Assembly (NCBI RefSeq): GCF_002584985.1
Contig: NZ_NUPZ01000013.1
Location: 40,971 to 104,970, forward strand
Direction: 5' to 3'
Source of the DNA: Bacillus sp. AFS029637
GTDB lineage: Bacteria > Bacillota > Bacilli > Bacillales > Bacillaceae_G
Length of the DNA: 64,000 bases
In this document: positions 17,457 through 25,332 of the stretch, piece after piece
Numbering within the stretch: the stretch's first letter is position 1
Layout: the number at the start of each line of letters is the position of its first letter
The notes under the pieces: model-generated
Told to the model about the DNA's origin: nothing
Databases searched by the model: none
What the model saw: the letters and a program-made list of their open reading frames with translations, nothing else
Position numbers and translations under genes: made by a program

Positions 17457-19018
17457 TGTCTACTTTATTAGCTTTCGATGCTGGTACAGGAAGCATTCGA
17501 GCAGTTCTTTTTGATTTACATGGCAATCAAATTGCAGTAAGTCAAAAAGAATGGATTCATAAATCTGATCCTCGTTACCCAGGCTCTATGAATTTTGATG
17601 TGAAAGAAAATTGGCAGCTTGTACAAGAGTGCACGAAAGAAGTTATGCAAAAAAGTAATATATCTCCCTCTTCTATTCAAGCTATAAGCGCTACAAGTAT
17701 GCGTGAAGGTTTCGTATTATACGATAAAAGTGGGCAAGAAATATGGGCCTGCGCAAATGTTGATGGGCGTGCATCTGCTGAAGTTAGTGAACTAAAAGAA
17801 ATCCGGGCACATCTCGAAGAAGATCTATATACAACGTCTGGACAAACTTTTTCATTAGGTGCTTTACCTCGCCTACTTTGGATAAAAAAACATGAGCCAA
17901 ACGTCTATAGCGATATTCATTCTTTTACGATGTTAAATGATTGGATTTTATATAAATTAAGTGGCGTACTACAAATTGATCCTTCCAACGGATGTACGTC
18001 TGGTATTTTCGACTTACAAAATAGAGGTTGGGATAACAGCGTCGCTAAAGAATGCGGTCTAGCTTTGCCATTTTCACCAAAAGTAAATGAAGCTGGTACA
18101 GTGATTGGTACTGTTACAAAAGAGTGTGCAGCATTAACTGGTTTACGCGAAGGAATTCCTGTCGTCGCTGGCGGCGGTGATGCGCAAATGGCCTCACTCG
18201 GAACTGGAGTTGTTAAGCCAAATCAAACACTAATATGCGGAGGCAGTTTTTGGCAACAAGAAGTGAATATTACTGAGCCAATAACGGATCCACAAGCTGC
18301 GATTCGCGTAAATTGTCATGTCGTTCCGAACTTATGGCAATATGAAACGATTGCCTTTTTCCCTGGTCTTGTTATGCGCTGGTTTCGAGATGCTTTTTGC
18401 CAAGAAGAAAAGAAGCTCGCTGAAAAACTCGGTATAGATGCTTATGAATTATTAGAAGAACAAGCAAAAGACGTGCCGACCGGGTCACATGGCATTATCC
18501 CTACTTTTTCAAACGTTATGAACTACATTTCTTGGCGTCATGCCGCACCTTCTTTTTTAAATTTAAGTTTAGACGCAGATAAATGCGGTAAGAAAGAACT
18601 GTTCCGCGCTATTGAAGAAAATGCTGCTTTCGTTACACTCGGAAACTTAAAATTAATAGAAAATCTCACTGGTACATTCCCTTCTGAAGTTGTTTTTGCT
18701 GGCGGAGCTGCTAAAGGAAAACTATGGCCACAAATTCTTTCAGACGTACTCGGCATCTCTGTAAAAGTACCAGTTGTAAAAGAAGCAGCGGCGTTAGGAA
18801 CTGCAATTGCTGCTGGAGTTGGCGCTGGAATATATAAATCTATGGAAGAGACTGCCGAACAGTTTGTACAATGGGAACACACATTTGAACCAATCACTGA
18901 AAATCACGAACTTTATAAGGAGTTCTATGAAACATGGAAAACTGTGTATGACAGTCAGCTCGCTTTAGCCGATAAAGGGCTCACCTCACATATGTGGATT
19001 GCACCCGGCGCTCTGTAA
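17456..19018 (+). CDS. lsrK: Autoinducer-2 kinase LsrK (FGGY family)
   Basis: This 520-residue cytoplasmic kinase phosphorylates imported AI-2 (DPD), trapping it and making the LsrR ligand. The FGGY sugar kinase layout is present: FDAGTGSIRAVLFD at the N-terminus, ISATSMREGFVLYD, GGGDAQMASLGTG, and the C-terminal nucleotide site VVFAGGAAKGKLWPQILSDV with EAAALGTAIAAGVGAGIY. The length matches the family. It overlaps lsrR by one base and is followed 25 bp later by the cupin gene. Confidence 0.92.
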   Translation: MSTLLAFDAGTGSIRAVLFDLHGNQIAVSQKEWIHKSDPRYPGSMNFDVKENWQLVQECTKEVMQKSNISPSSIQAISATSMREGFVLYDKSGQEIWACANVDGRASAEVSELKEIRAHLEEDLYTTSGQTFSLGALPRLLWIKKHEPNVYSDIHSFTMLNDWILYKLSGVLQIDPSNGCTSGIFDLQNRGWDNSVAKECGLALPFSPKVNEAGTVIGTVTKECAALTGLREGIPVVAGGGDAQMASLGTGVVKPNQTLICGGSFWQQEVNITEPITDPQAAIRVNCHVVPNLWQYETIAFFPGLVMRWFRDAFCQEEKKLAEKLGIDAYELLEEQAKDVPTGSHGIIPTFSNVMNYISWRHAAPSFLNLSLDADKCGKKELFRAIEENAAFVTLGNLKLIENLTGTFPSEVVFAGGAAKGKLWPQILSDVLGISVKVPVVKEAAALGTAIAAGVGAGIYKSMEETAEQFVQWEHTFEPITENHELYKEFYETWKTVYDSQLALADKGLTSHMWIAPGAL

Positions 19019-19043
19019 CACATTACATAAAGGAGTGGAATGT

Positions 19044-19406
19044 ATGTTAAAAGCGAATGAAAATGATTTCTCCTATCGCTTCGGTGATAACGGGCCGAAA
19101 TATTTAATACAAGGTCCGAATATTGATTTAGGCCTTGTTGTCATTCAGCCTGGGCAAGAGTTTCAAAACCATTATCATACAACGTGCGAAGAAGTCTTCT
19201 ATGCATTAGAAGGCGAAATAGACTTCTATGTAAATAACGAAAGAGTCCCAATTAAACAAGGTGATGTCCTGCAAGTTCGTCCTCACGAATCTCACTATCT
19301 AATTAACCATTCTGACAAACCTTTTAAAGCTGTTTTCATAAAGTCACCACATTTACCAAATAAAGATACTGTGCAAACGGAAAATCCAACATTAACAAAG
19401 GAGTGA
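19044..19406 (+). CDS. Cupin-domain protein in the lsr operon (possible LsrG substitute)
   Basis: This 120-residue single-domain cupin has the metal-binding motif HYHTTCEEVFYALEGE (about 43-58) and the second motif QVRPHESHYLINHS (77-90). The start at 19044 follows AAAGGAG; an upstream in-frame ATG inside lsrK has no site. It sits between lsrK and lsrF, where the phospho-AI-2-processing gene lsrG would be expected. No LsrG-like (ABM-fold) gene is in this locus. An isomerase or processing role toward phospho-DPD is a reasoned guess; a plain sugar-binding cupin is the alternative. Confidence 0.75.
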   Translation: MLKANENDFSYRFGDNGPKYLIQGPNIDLGLVVIQPGQEFQNHYHTTCEEVFYALEGEIDFYVNNERVPIKQGDVLQVRPHESHYLINHSDKPFKAVFIKSPHLPNKDTVQTENPTLTKE

Positions 19407-19412
19407 TTCCTA

Positions 19413-20195
19413 ATGACTTGGGGATTTAAAAATCGATTAAATACAATTTTACCTGATGGCAGAGCGGTTATGCTTGCGATAGATCATGGCTATTTCTTAG
19501 GACCGATTCACGGACTAGAACAACCACTTGAGGCAGTGAAAAACTTGCTTCCTTACACAGATTCCCTCTTTTTAACGCGAGGGGTACTTAGCTCTTGTAT
19601 TCCTGAAAACTGCAGCACACCGATGGTTATGCGTGTATCTGGCGGAGCTACTATCATTGGGAAAGACTTAGCGAATGAAACAATCGTTACACCTGTAAAA
19701 GAAGCAGTGAAACAAAACGCAATTGGTGTTGGTGTTTCTGTTTTCGTCGGATCAGACTATGAAACACAAACGGTTACGAATCTCGCAAACGTAGTTTCAG
19801 AAGCTCACGATTACGGCCTACCAGTTCTCGGCATTACCGCAGTCGCAAAAGAACTACAAAAACGTGAAGCTCGCTTTCTCGCACTCGCTTCCCGCGTATG
19901 CGTTGAAATGGGTGCTGACATTATTAAAACGTACTACTGCGAAGGATTCGAAAAAATAACGAGCACATGCCCTGCCCCAGTTGTCATCGCGGGTGGCCCA
20001 AAACTAGATTCAATTGAAGACGCATTAAACATTACGTACAATGCACTACAGGAAGGCGCGATCGGAGTAGACATGGGCCGAAACATATGGCAATCCGAGC
20101 ACCCAGCTGCGATGATTCAAGCAATACATGGTATTGTGAAGAATAGATTGAATGTGAAAGAGGCGCTTGAACTTTATGATGATGTGAAGAATTAA
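19413..20195 (+). CDS. lsrF: 3-hydroxy-5-phosphonooxypentane-2,4-dione thiolase LsrF
   Basis: This 260-residue class I aldolase-fold enzyme catalyses the last step of phospho-AI-2 breakdown, moving an acetyl group to CoA. The Schiff-base lysine is Lys172 in GADIIKTYYCEG. The phosphate-binding end is GVDMGRNIWQSEHPAAM. AIDHGYFLGP near the N-terminus is typical of LsrF. It starts six bases after the cupin gene, with AAAGGAG ahead. A terminator closes the rightward operon lsrR-lsrK-cupin-lsrF. Confidence 0.92.
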   Translation: MTWGFKNRLNTILPDGRAVMLAIDHGYFLGPIHGLEQPLEAVKNLLPYTDSLFLTRGVLSSCIPENCSTPMVMRVSGGATIIGKDLANETIVTPVKEAVKQNAIGVGVSVFVGSDYETQTVTNLANVVSEAHDYGLPVLGITAVAKELQKREARFLALASRVCVEMGADIIKTYYCEGFEKITSTCPAPVVIAGGPKLDSIEDALNITYNALQEGAIGVDMGRNIWQSEHPAAMIQAIHGIVKNRLNVKEALELYDDVKN

Positions 20196-20199
20196 TGTA

Positions 20200-20230
20200 A
20201 AAAGACAGACTATTTATTAGTCTGTCTTTT
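20200..20230 (+). terminator. Terminator of the lsrRK-cupin-lsrF operon
   Basis: AAAAGACAGACTA / TAGTCTGTCTTTT is perfect and followed by TT. Confidence 0.9.
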
Positions 20231-20260
20231 TTGTTAAAATAAAGTAAAGGAGGAATGATT

Positions 20261-20866
20261 ATGCGAAGAATGACGTTCGAACGTCCTACCGATCATTACG
20301 ATGAACGCTTATACTCTATTGATGAAAAAATTTGCGCCCTATTAAAAGAACGAAAAGAACTTTCAGGTGGTGACCCAGGTTTTCCACATGATGAAGCGAT
20401 TTATAAATGGGCAAAGCAATACGAATTTTATCCAGACTATCTAAACTCATTATTCTCTTCCATAATGGATGAAGAAGAATTTAAACCTCGCGTTGAACCA
20501 ACTGAGTTTAAAAAACATGTACCTGTTTTTAAAACTTATGAACATAATGGCGTCATGTATACTGTAACTTTTATTCGGCAATATGCAAATGCTAGTGTAG
20601 TTTATTTATATAGCGATTGGGATTCCACGGATGAAGCTTTTATTGAAAATAAGCCTCATAGTTTCTTCCAATTATCAATAGATGATACATACGATTGCTG
20701 GTCAGAAGGTGGTGGCGGCACCGATGGACATATGAATCATCAATTCGTTGTATCTCCTGTCCTTCCTGATAATTTGTCTGGAATAAGCTTACGATTTAAA
20801 GAACTCAGTATGCCGTTTAGGAAAGATCAAGCTGTGCTTGAATTTAAAATTCAGATAGACAAATAA
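20261..20866 (+). CDS. Hypothetical protein, 201 aa
   Basis: This soluble, acidic 201-residue protein was not assigned to a named family. The N-terminal part (YSIDEKICALLKERKELSGG) looks like a short helical hairpin. The C-terminal part, with YDCWSEGGGGTDGHMNHQF, looks beta-rich. No signal peptide or membrane segment is present. The start at ATG 20261 sits seven bases after GGAGG; another in-frame ATG directly abuts that site. It stands alone after the lsr operon terminator. Confidence 0.65.
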   Translation: MRRMTFERPTDHYDERLYSIDEKICALLKERKELSGGDPGFPHDEAIYKWAKQYEFYPDYLNSLFSSIMDEEEFKPRVEPTEFKKHVPVFKTYEHNGVMYTVTFIRQYANASVVYLYSDWDSTDEAFIENKPHSFFQLSIDDTYDCWSEGGGGTDGHMNHQFVVSPVLPDNLSGISLRFKELSMPFRKDQAVLEFKIQIDK

Positions 20867-20914
20867 GGTGAGACTTTAATCAATCCACAAATAGTAAGAT
20901 AAATAAGGTAATAA

Positions 20915-20952
20915 AATAAGCAAGCCCCTTTCCAAACTGGATAAGGGGCTAT
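20915..20952 (-). terminator. Terminator of the VOC gene
   Basis: AGCCCCTT / AAGGGGCT (20923-20930 and 20943-20950) is followed on the minus strand by TGCTTATTTTAT. It may serve both convergent genes. Confidence 0.7.
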
Positions 20953-20970
20953 ATATACACCTTCAAATGA

Positions 20971-21390
20971 TTACTCTTGTTGATCGCTATTAATTTTTGA
21001 AACTTTCTTACCTTCTCTATAATCAAGACAAGAAACTTCAATTAATAAGCCATTGAATACTGAAAAATAAAAACCATAACTACTACCTCTCATTGCATAC
21101 GGCTCCTTGTCTATTTCAATGCCCCCAGCTACTAAACGATTATATGCTTGATCAACTTCACTTGTAGTTTCCACTAAAAAACCGATATGAAAAGCTTCCG
21201 GATACGTAACTTCCTTACTCCCCTTAAATGCTTTCGGATCACTTAACACAAGTATAAATCCACTCTCATCACTCATCACTACAAGCGCTTTTCCCTTTTG
21301 TTCCAAAAATTGAAAATCAAAAAATGTTTCAAAGAAATGTCTCGCTTTTGATAAATCATCAACGCATAAATTTAAATGATTCAACTTCAT
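20971..21390 (-). CDS. VOC-superfamily (glyoxalase-like) protein
   Basis: This 139-residue protein has two beta-alpha-beta-beta-beta modules of the vicinal oxygen chelate fold: LNHLNLCVDDLSKARHFFET at the start, FHIGFLVETTSEVDQAYNRL in the middle, and FYFSVFNGLLIEVSC near the end. Likely metal ligands are His4 and the Glu in LIEVSC. The reaction is unknown. The start follows AAAAGGAGATGAGTGA. Its upstream region carries a sequence closely resembling the lsrA operator/promoter (21502-21531), so it may belong to the AI-2 regulon. Confidence 0.8.
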   Translation of the reverse strand: MKLNHLNLCVDDLSKARHFFETFFDFQFLEQKGKALVVMSDESGFILVLSDPKAFKGSKEVTYPEAFHIGFLVETTSEVDQAYNRLVAGGIEIDKEPYAMRGSSYGFYFSVFNGLLIEVSCLDYREGKKVSKINSDQQE

Positions 21391-21514
21391 TCACTCATCT
21401 CCTTTTAAACAAGGGTTATACGATAGTATATTGCCCCATATTAATAGCACCCCAATAGTAAAGGGGTTGTATTCAAGTGTTCATTTTGTAATAGTCTAAT
21501 ACCTTTTTTTATCG

Positions 21515-21530
21515 TCTAGAACATTTTTTC
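21515..21530 (+). promoter_or_regulatory. Operator-like TCTAGAACATTTTTTC
   Basis: It nearly matches the lsrA upstream site at 16418, and the flanks also match (CCTTTTTT 12 bases before). It lies 125 bp upstream of the VOC gene start. Confidence 0.4.
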
Positions 21531-21625
21531 AATGAAACATTTAAAATACAGTGAATGAAATTATGTGAACGTCTTGAAACGGAGTATGTATTTACCGATT
21601 AAAATTGGCAATCATGTTCGTTTTA

Positions 21626-22330
21626 TTATTTACTCTCCAAATTCATTAACACCCACTCCATCAAGAAAATTGCTGAAGAGATACGCTCTCGTGTATCCCC
21701 TAAAAACACTTTACTTATCAACTCATCAAAACGATTCGGTCTATTAGGTAGCGTTTGTATATACTTCAAAACAGATCCAGCTGGAGGTACTGGCTTATTA
21801 TTAATAACCCATATCCCTTCTAACAATGTCCAAGTTGACGTATGAACTATGTATGAAGCTTTTAACTCATCATTTGCTTTCAGAGCAGACTGAATTTTAA
21901 TGAGCGAACTATGTAACCAATGAGAAATGCTTTTCACTTTGTCGTTAGAAACACGATAGTTTTCAAATTCATATGTAGCTATTTCCTTTAACTTTTTTAA
22001 CTCGCCGCTTTTATCAAACAAAATTCCCCCTTCTAAAAATGAGTATAGTTCCATCGGATTGTTTTTAAAGTTTACTTGTATTTGATTAACATCTGCACTC
22101 TTATATTCAACTAAAATATCTTCTCTCGTTTCAGAATGAAATTTCTTCTTTTGTCCGTCTTCTAAAAGAATATAGAAGTCTAAATCAGATTCAGGATATG
22201 CATCGCCTCTTGCGACAGATCCAATTAGCATGAATCCATTTACCTTATCTTTAGATACGATTTCAGCTACTATTGTTTGCACTAATTTTTTATGTTTTTT
22301 ATATGTAATGAATGCAAGGTTTTCTATCAT
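21626..22330 (-). CDS. Nucleotidyltransferase-domain protein (aminoglycoside nucleotidyltransferase-like)
   Basis: This 234-residue protein has the polymerase-beta-type nucleotidyltransferase motif GSVARGDAYPESDLDFYI (residues 37-54), with metal-binding Asp49 and Asp51. The C-terminal half is helical (HWLHSSLIKIQSALKANDEL), as in kanamycin- or streptomycin-nucleotidyltransferase-like proteins. Activity and substrate are unknown. The start at 22330 suits the GAGGAG site better than the ATG six bases upstream, which touches it. It is transcribed from its own upstream region past the hmoA terminator. Confidence 0.75.
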   Translation of the reverse strand: MIENLAFITYKKHKKLVQTIVAEIVSKDKVNGFMLIGSVARGDAYPESDLDFYILLEDGQKKKFHSETREDILVEYKSADVNQIQVNFKNNPMELYSFLEGGILFDKSGELKKLKEIATYEFENYRVSNDKVKSISHWLHSSLIKIQSALKANDELKASYIVHTSTWTLLEGIWVINNKPVPPAGSVLKYIQTLPNRPNRFDELISKVFLGDTRERISSAIFLMEWVLMNLESK

Positions 22331-22348
22331 TTCCATCTCCTCAGTACT

Positions 22349-22380
22349 AAAAAAGAGGATACATGTTTGCTGTATCCTCT
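22349..22380 (-). terminator. Terminator of hmoA
   Basis: AGAGGATACA / TGTATCCTCT is perfect, with a six-T run on the minus strand. Confidence 0.85.
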
Positions 22381-22389
22381 ACTTGTATT

Positions 22390-22716
22390 TTACGACTGCT
22401 GATAAGCCGCTTTAGATGATTTCACATAATAAACACCATGTTCAACGTTAATAATATGATCAGGTTTTGGTTTACCACGGCTCGCTCTATGTCCAGCTAA
22501 ATGTTCTTCACTCGTTTCCCAGTTTTTCCATGCTTCTTCAGATTCCCAGCGAATCATAACGACTACTTCTTCATCACCGCGTCTTACTTTTTTCACGAGA
22601 ACACTTAAATCGATGAAGCCTTCAAATTTTTCAATGATTCCTTCTCCAGTGAAATGTTCTACAACTATATTTGAAGTACCTTCTTTTACTGTAAATGTTT
22701 TCGTTTCAATAAACAT
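22390..22716 (-). CDS. hmoA: Heme-degrading monooxygenase, HmoA-like (IsdG/ABM fold)
   Basis: This 108-residue dimeric alpha+beta barrel protein closely resembles Bacillus HmoA. The segment VVVMIRWESEEAWKNWETSE and the heme-ligand region HLAGHR carry the conserved Trp and His of IsdG-type enzymes. These enzymes open heme with oxygen, releasing iron in the cytoplasm. The start follows AGAGGGAGTGG. A Fur-box-like sequence 50-75 bp upstream fits iron repression. No heme-uptake genes lie beside it. Confidence 0.8.
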   Translation of the reverse strand: MFIETKTFTVKEGTSNIVVEHFTGEGIIEKFEGFIDLSVLVKKVRRGDEEVVVMIRWESEEAWKNWETSEEHLAGHRASRGKPKPDHIINVEHGVYYVKSSKAAYQQS

Positions 22717-22768
22717 ATAATCCCACTCCCTCTTTATAATACGAATACTACTATTCTCCCATTATAGT

Positions 22769-22789
22769 TGATTATGATAATTATTTTCA
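22769..22789 (-). promoter_or_regulatory. Fur box upstream of hmoA
   Basis: TGATAATTATTTTCA (22775-22789) matches the 7-1-7 Fur consensus TGATAATNATTATCA with one mismatch. An overlapping second half begins at 22769. Confidence 0.6.
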
Positions 22790-22814
22790 ATTATAAAGTT
22801 TTAAATTTTTAGAA

Positions 22815-24029
22815 TTATGCAGATTTCTCTTCGATCGACTCATCCAGAAATTTAAAATATGGAAGTAATATTCCTATGAAAGAAGTGACACATATAATCG
22901 ATCCTATAATAAAGTATAGTACTCTCACTCCCCACATTTCACTCAGTATGCCCCCTAATAACACACCTAACGGCATAGCGGATCGTATGAAAAATAATCG
23001 TACTGAAAATACTTTTCCTATCATATTGTTTGGGACTGATTGTTGACATATTGTCGTGTTATGAATATTGAAAAATGCAATGCAAATACCTGCTATGACT
23101 TCGATTAATATCGCAATGATAATGCTTTGATTAATCCCTAGTGAAATGTATGTGAGCCCTCCTACAAACAATCCTCCAAGCATAAGTATACGCCTGCTTT
23201 TATATGTTACTTTTCCGACTAGTATCGATCCAACTACATAGCCAAGCGGGAAACCGGCCATAAAATACCCAAACTCCGCATATCCCGCTGACAGTTCATC
23301 TTTTATATAAGGAAGGTTTGTAACCATCGTTACTCCTACTCCAAATTGCACGAAAGTAAGAAAGACACCGAGCCAAACGATAATTGGTTTTGTGAAAAAA
23401 TATGTAAAACCGTGAAGAAACTGTTCCAGCCAAGTTTTTCTTAGTTCTTGTTTTACTCTTGTTTCTTTTATAAAAAATAACAAACCTCCACTTATAAATA
23501 AACAAGTGCAAACAAAAAATATCGTTAATTTGAGCCCAATAAATTTAATAACGATTCCACCTAGTACTGGCGCAAGAAACATCATAAGACGATTCATTCC
23601 ATCAATATAGCCATTTGCATCTTGAAGGTGCTCTTTACTTACAATGCTCGGTGTAATTGCTTGACTTGCAGGTGTATAAAGCGGAGTAATGAGCCCGATT
23701 ACGATTTGAACGACATACACGTGCCAAACTTCTATACTGCTTGTAACTAGCATGATTAAAGGAAGTAAGAAAACTGTTGCCCGCGCCCATTGAGAAAAAA
23801 TCATTATCCACTTCCGGCTCCATTTATCAATAAATGGTCCGCATATTAGCTGCAGTATGAGAGACGGAATAAAATATAATAGCCACATACTACTTAATGC
23901 TGTTTTCGACCCTGTTAACTCATATACTAAAATTGAATTACATAACGTGCCGAAAGCCCCGCCTAATTCTGAAATTGCACTACCAATCCACATATAAAAG
24001 AAGGAGCGGTTTTTCAATACACTCTTCAC
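22815..24029 (-). CDS. MFS transporter
   Basis: This 404-residue protein has twelve predicted membrane segments and the major facilitator loop GPFIDKWSRKWIMIFSQWA between segments 2 and 3. The general type is the macrolide / siderophore efflux group (MFS_3). The cargo is unknown. Translation probably starts at GTG 24029, weakly preceded by AGAGG. It lies 57 bp after the ArsR-type regulator gene in the same direction, so the regulator likely controls it. Confidence 0.8.
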   Translation of the reverse strand: MKSVLKNRSFFYMWIGSAISELGGAFGTLCNSILVYELTGSKTALSSMWLLYFIPSLILQLICGPFIDKWSRKWIMIFSQWARATVFLLPLIMLVTSSIEVWHVYVVQIVIGLITPLYTPASQAITPSIVSKEHLQDANGYIDGMNRLMMFLAPVLGGIVIKFIGLKLTIFFVCTCLFISGGLLFFIKETRVKQELRKTWLEQFLHGFTYFFTKPIIVWLGVFLTFVQFGVGVTMVTNLPYIKDELSAGYAEFGYFMAGFPLGYVVGSILVGKVTYKSRRILMLGGLFVGGLTYISLGINQSIIIAILIEVIAGICIAFFNIHNTTICQQSVPNNMIGKVFSVRLFFIRSAMPLGVLLGGILSEMWGVRVLYFIIGSIICVTSFIGILLPYFKFLDESIEEKSA

Positions 24030-24086
24030 TATAGCTCGCCAACTTTCCTCTTAAATTCCTCCCTTTATGTACATTCTCGTTGTATA

Positions 24087-25130
24087 TTATCTATTCAAAA
24101 ACGCTTCTAACTCTTTCGCTAACGACTGCACTGCTTTCTTCCTCAATACATATTTTCCATCGTGTATATCAACTAGCTTAGCTGCACGTAACAGTTTCAA
24201 ATGATGATGTACTGTCGATTTACCAAGTTGCAATCTTTCTGTCATTTCCTGCAATGTACGTTCTTTTTCAAACAACATTTTTACAATGCGTAACCTTGCT
24301 TCATCCCCAAGTGCTTTATGCTTTTGAACTAAAAAATAATTCGGTTCATATGGATCTTCAGGATGGATGCTTTCATTCGCAACTGGATAATGAAGCACTT
24401 TCGTATCTTCAATATCCGCTTCAATATTCCACGGTCTATACGTCATTTGCGGAATAAGAAGTACGTGATGAACACTTGGTTCTGGCATATAGTTCACTCC
24501 ACCAGTGGCCCACTCGACAAACTCTTCTGGTTTCATTTTTTTATTCATTTCATTCTTTGCCTCATAGTCTCGCTCTAATATAGAAAGAATTTCTTCCTCC
24601 TCTTTTTTAATAACAATCTCATACCATCCTGTCATTACAGCGATTAAGTGATTTTTTAGTTCTTGTACATCTACATCACATATAAAGCCAATATACGTAG
24701 CGAAAAACTGATGGTCATGTGTTAGTTCCATTAGTTCCTGTATTGCAGCTACGTTTCCACTTGCCGCTAAAGTTCTTTTCTCTTGATACTTCTCTCCTAA
24801 AAACGGTAAACATATATACTTCAACCCTTTTTCTGAAAGCGAATCAATTTTAGCATTAAACTGCGATAAGTCTTGAAAATCCCCTTCATACAATAACTGT
24901 AGCAACGCTTTCCACGTATTATGCTCTTCGACAAACTGTAAATGTTCTCTCATCTCTTTTGTTAATGATTCCCTAATTTCTTCCCATTCGCTTTGAGATT
25001 TTTCGAGCGTGTCTATTAACCTCTTATGAGTAATTGCCGCAATGCCAAGTGCACATTCGAAAAGTATCGAATACTTCATTTGAATGTTGTATGTTTCCCT
25101 TTTTCTACTCGTTACGTGAAAGACTTCCAT
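24087..25130 (-). CDS. ArsR-type winged-helix regulator with a long N-terminal domain
   Basis: This 347-residue protein is much longer than a normal ArsR (about 100 residues). The winged helix is at the C-terminus (KHKALGDEARLRIVKMLFE; ERLQLGKSTVHHHLKLLRAA, about residues 268-325). The N-terminal 250 residues form a helical domain of the DUF5937 kind, probably for sensing or dimerisation. No cysteine metal site is visible near the recognition helix. The start follows GGAGGGGATAAA. It precedes an MFS gene as a likely regulator-transporter pair. Confidence 0.8.
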   Translation of the reverse strand: MEVFHVTSRKRETYNIQMKYSILFECALGIAAITHKRLIDTLEKSQSEWEEIRESLTKEMREHLQFVEEHNTWKALLQLLYEGDFQDLSQFNAKIDSLSEKGLKYICLPFLGEKYQEKRTLAASGNVAAIQELMELTHDHQFFATYIGFICDVDVQELKNHLIAVMTGWYEIVIKKEEEEILSILERDYEAKNEMNKKMKPEEFVEWATGGVNYMPEPSVHHVLLIPQMTYRPWNIEADIEDTKVLHYPVANESIHPEDPYEPNYFLVQKHKALGDEARLRIVKMLFEKERTLQEMTERLQLGKSTVHHHLKLLRAAKLVDIHDGKYVLRKKAVQSLAKELEAFLNR

Positions 25131-25252
25131 TTTATCCCCTCCTTGTTTGCTATGTATTGAATTCTATTTTTTTCGAACTATACCTTCTATTTTTTTAGAA
25201 TTTAAATTTTTTTATATTTACAATCCTTTAAATTTAATAATTCATTGAACGT

Positions 25253-25289
25253 AAAAAAAACGCAGTTTAGTTGTAAACTACGTTTTTTA
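25253..25289. terminator. Terminator of the GH3 gene
   Basis: AAAAAACG-AGTTTA / TAAACT-CGTTTTTT, with A and T runs on both sides; a single C/A mismatch. Confidence 0.85.
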
Positions 25290-25332
25290 TTGATTATAAA
25301 TTTTTTGATCGTAATTAAAATTCATTCACCGC

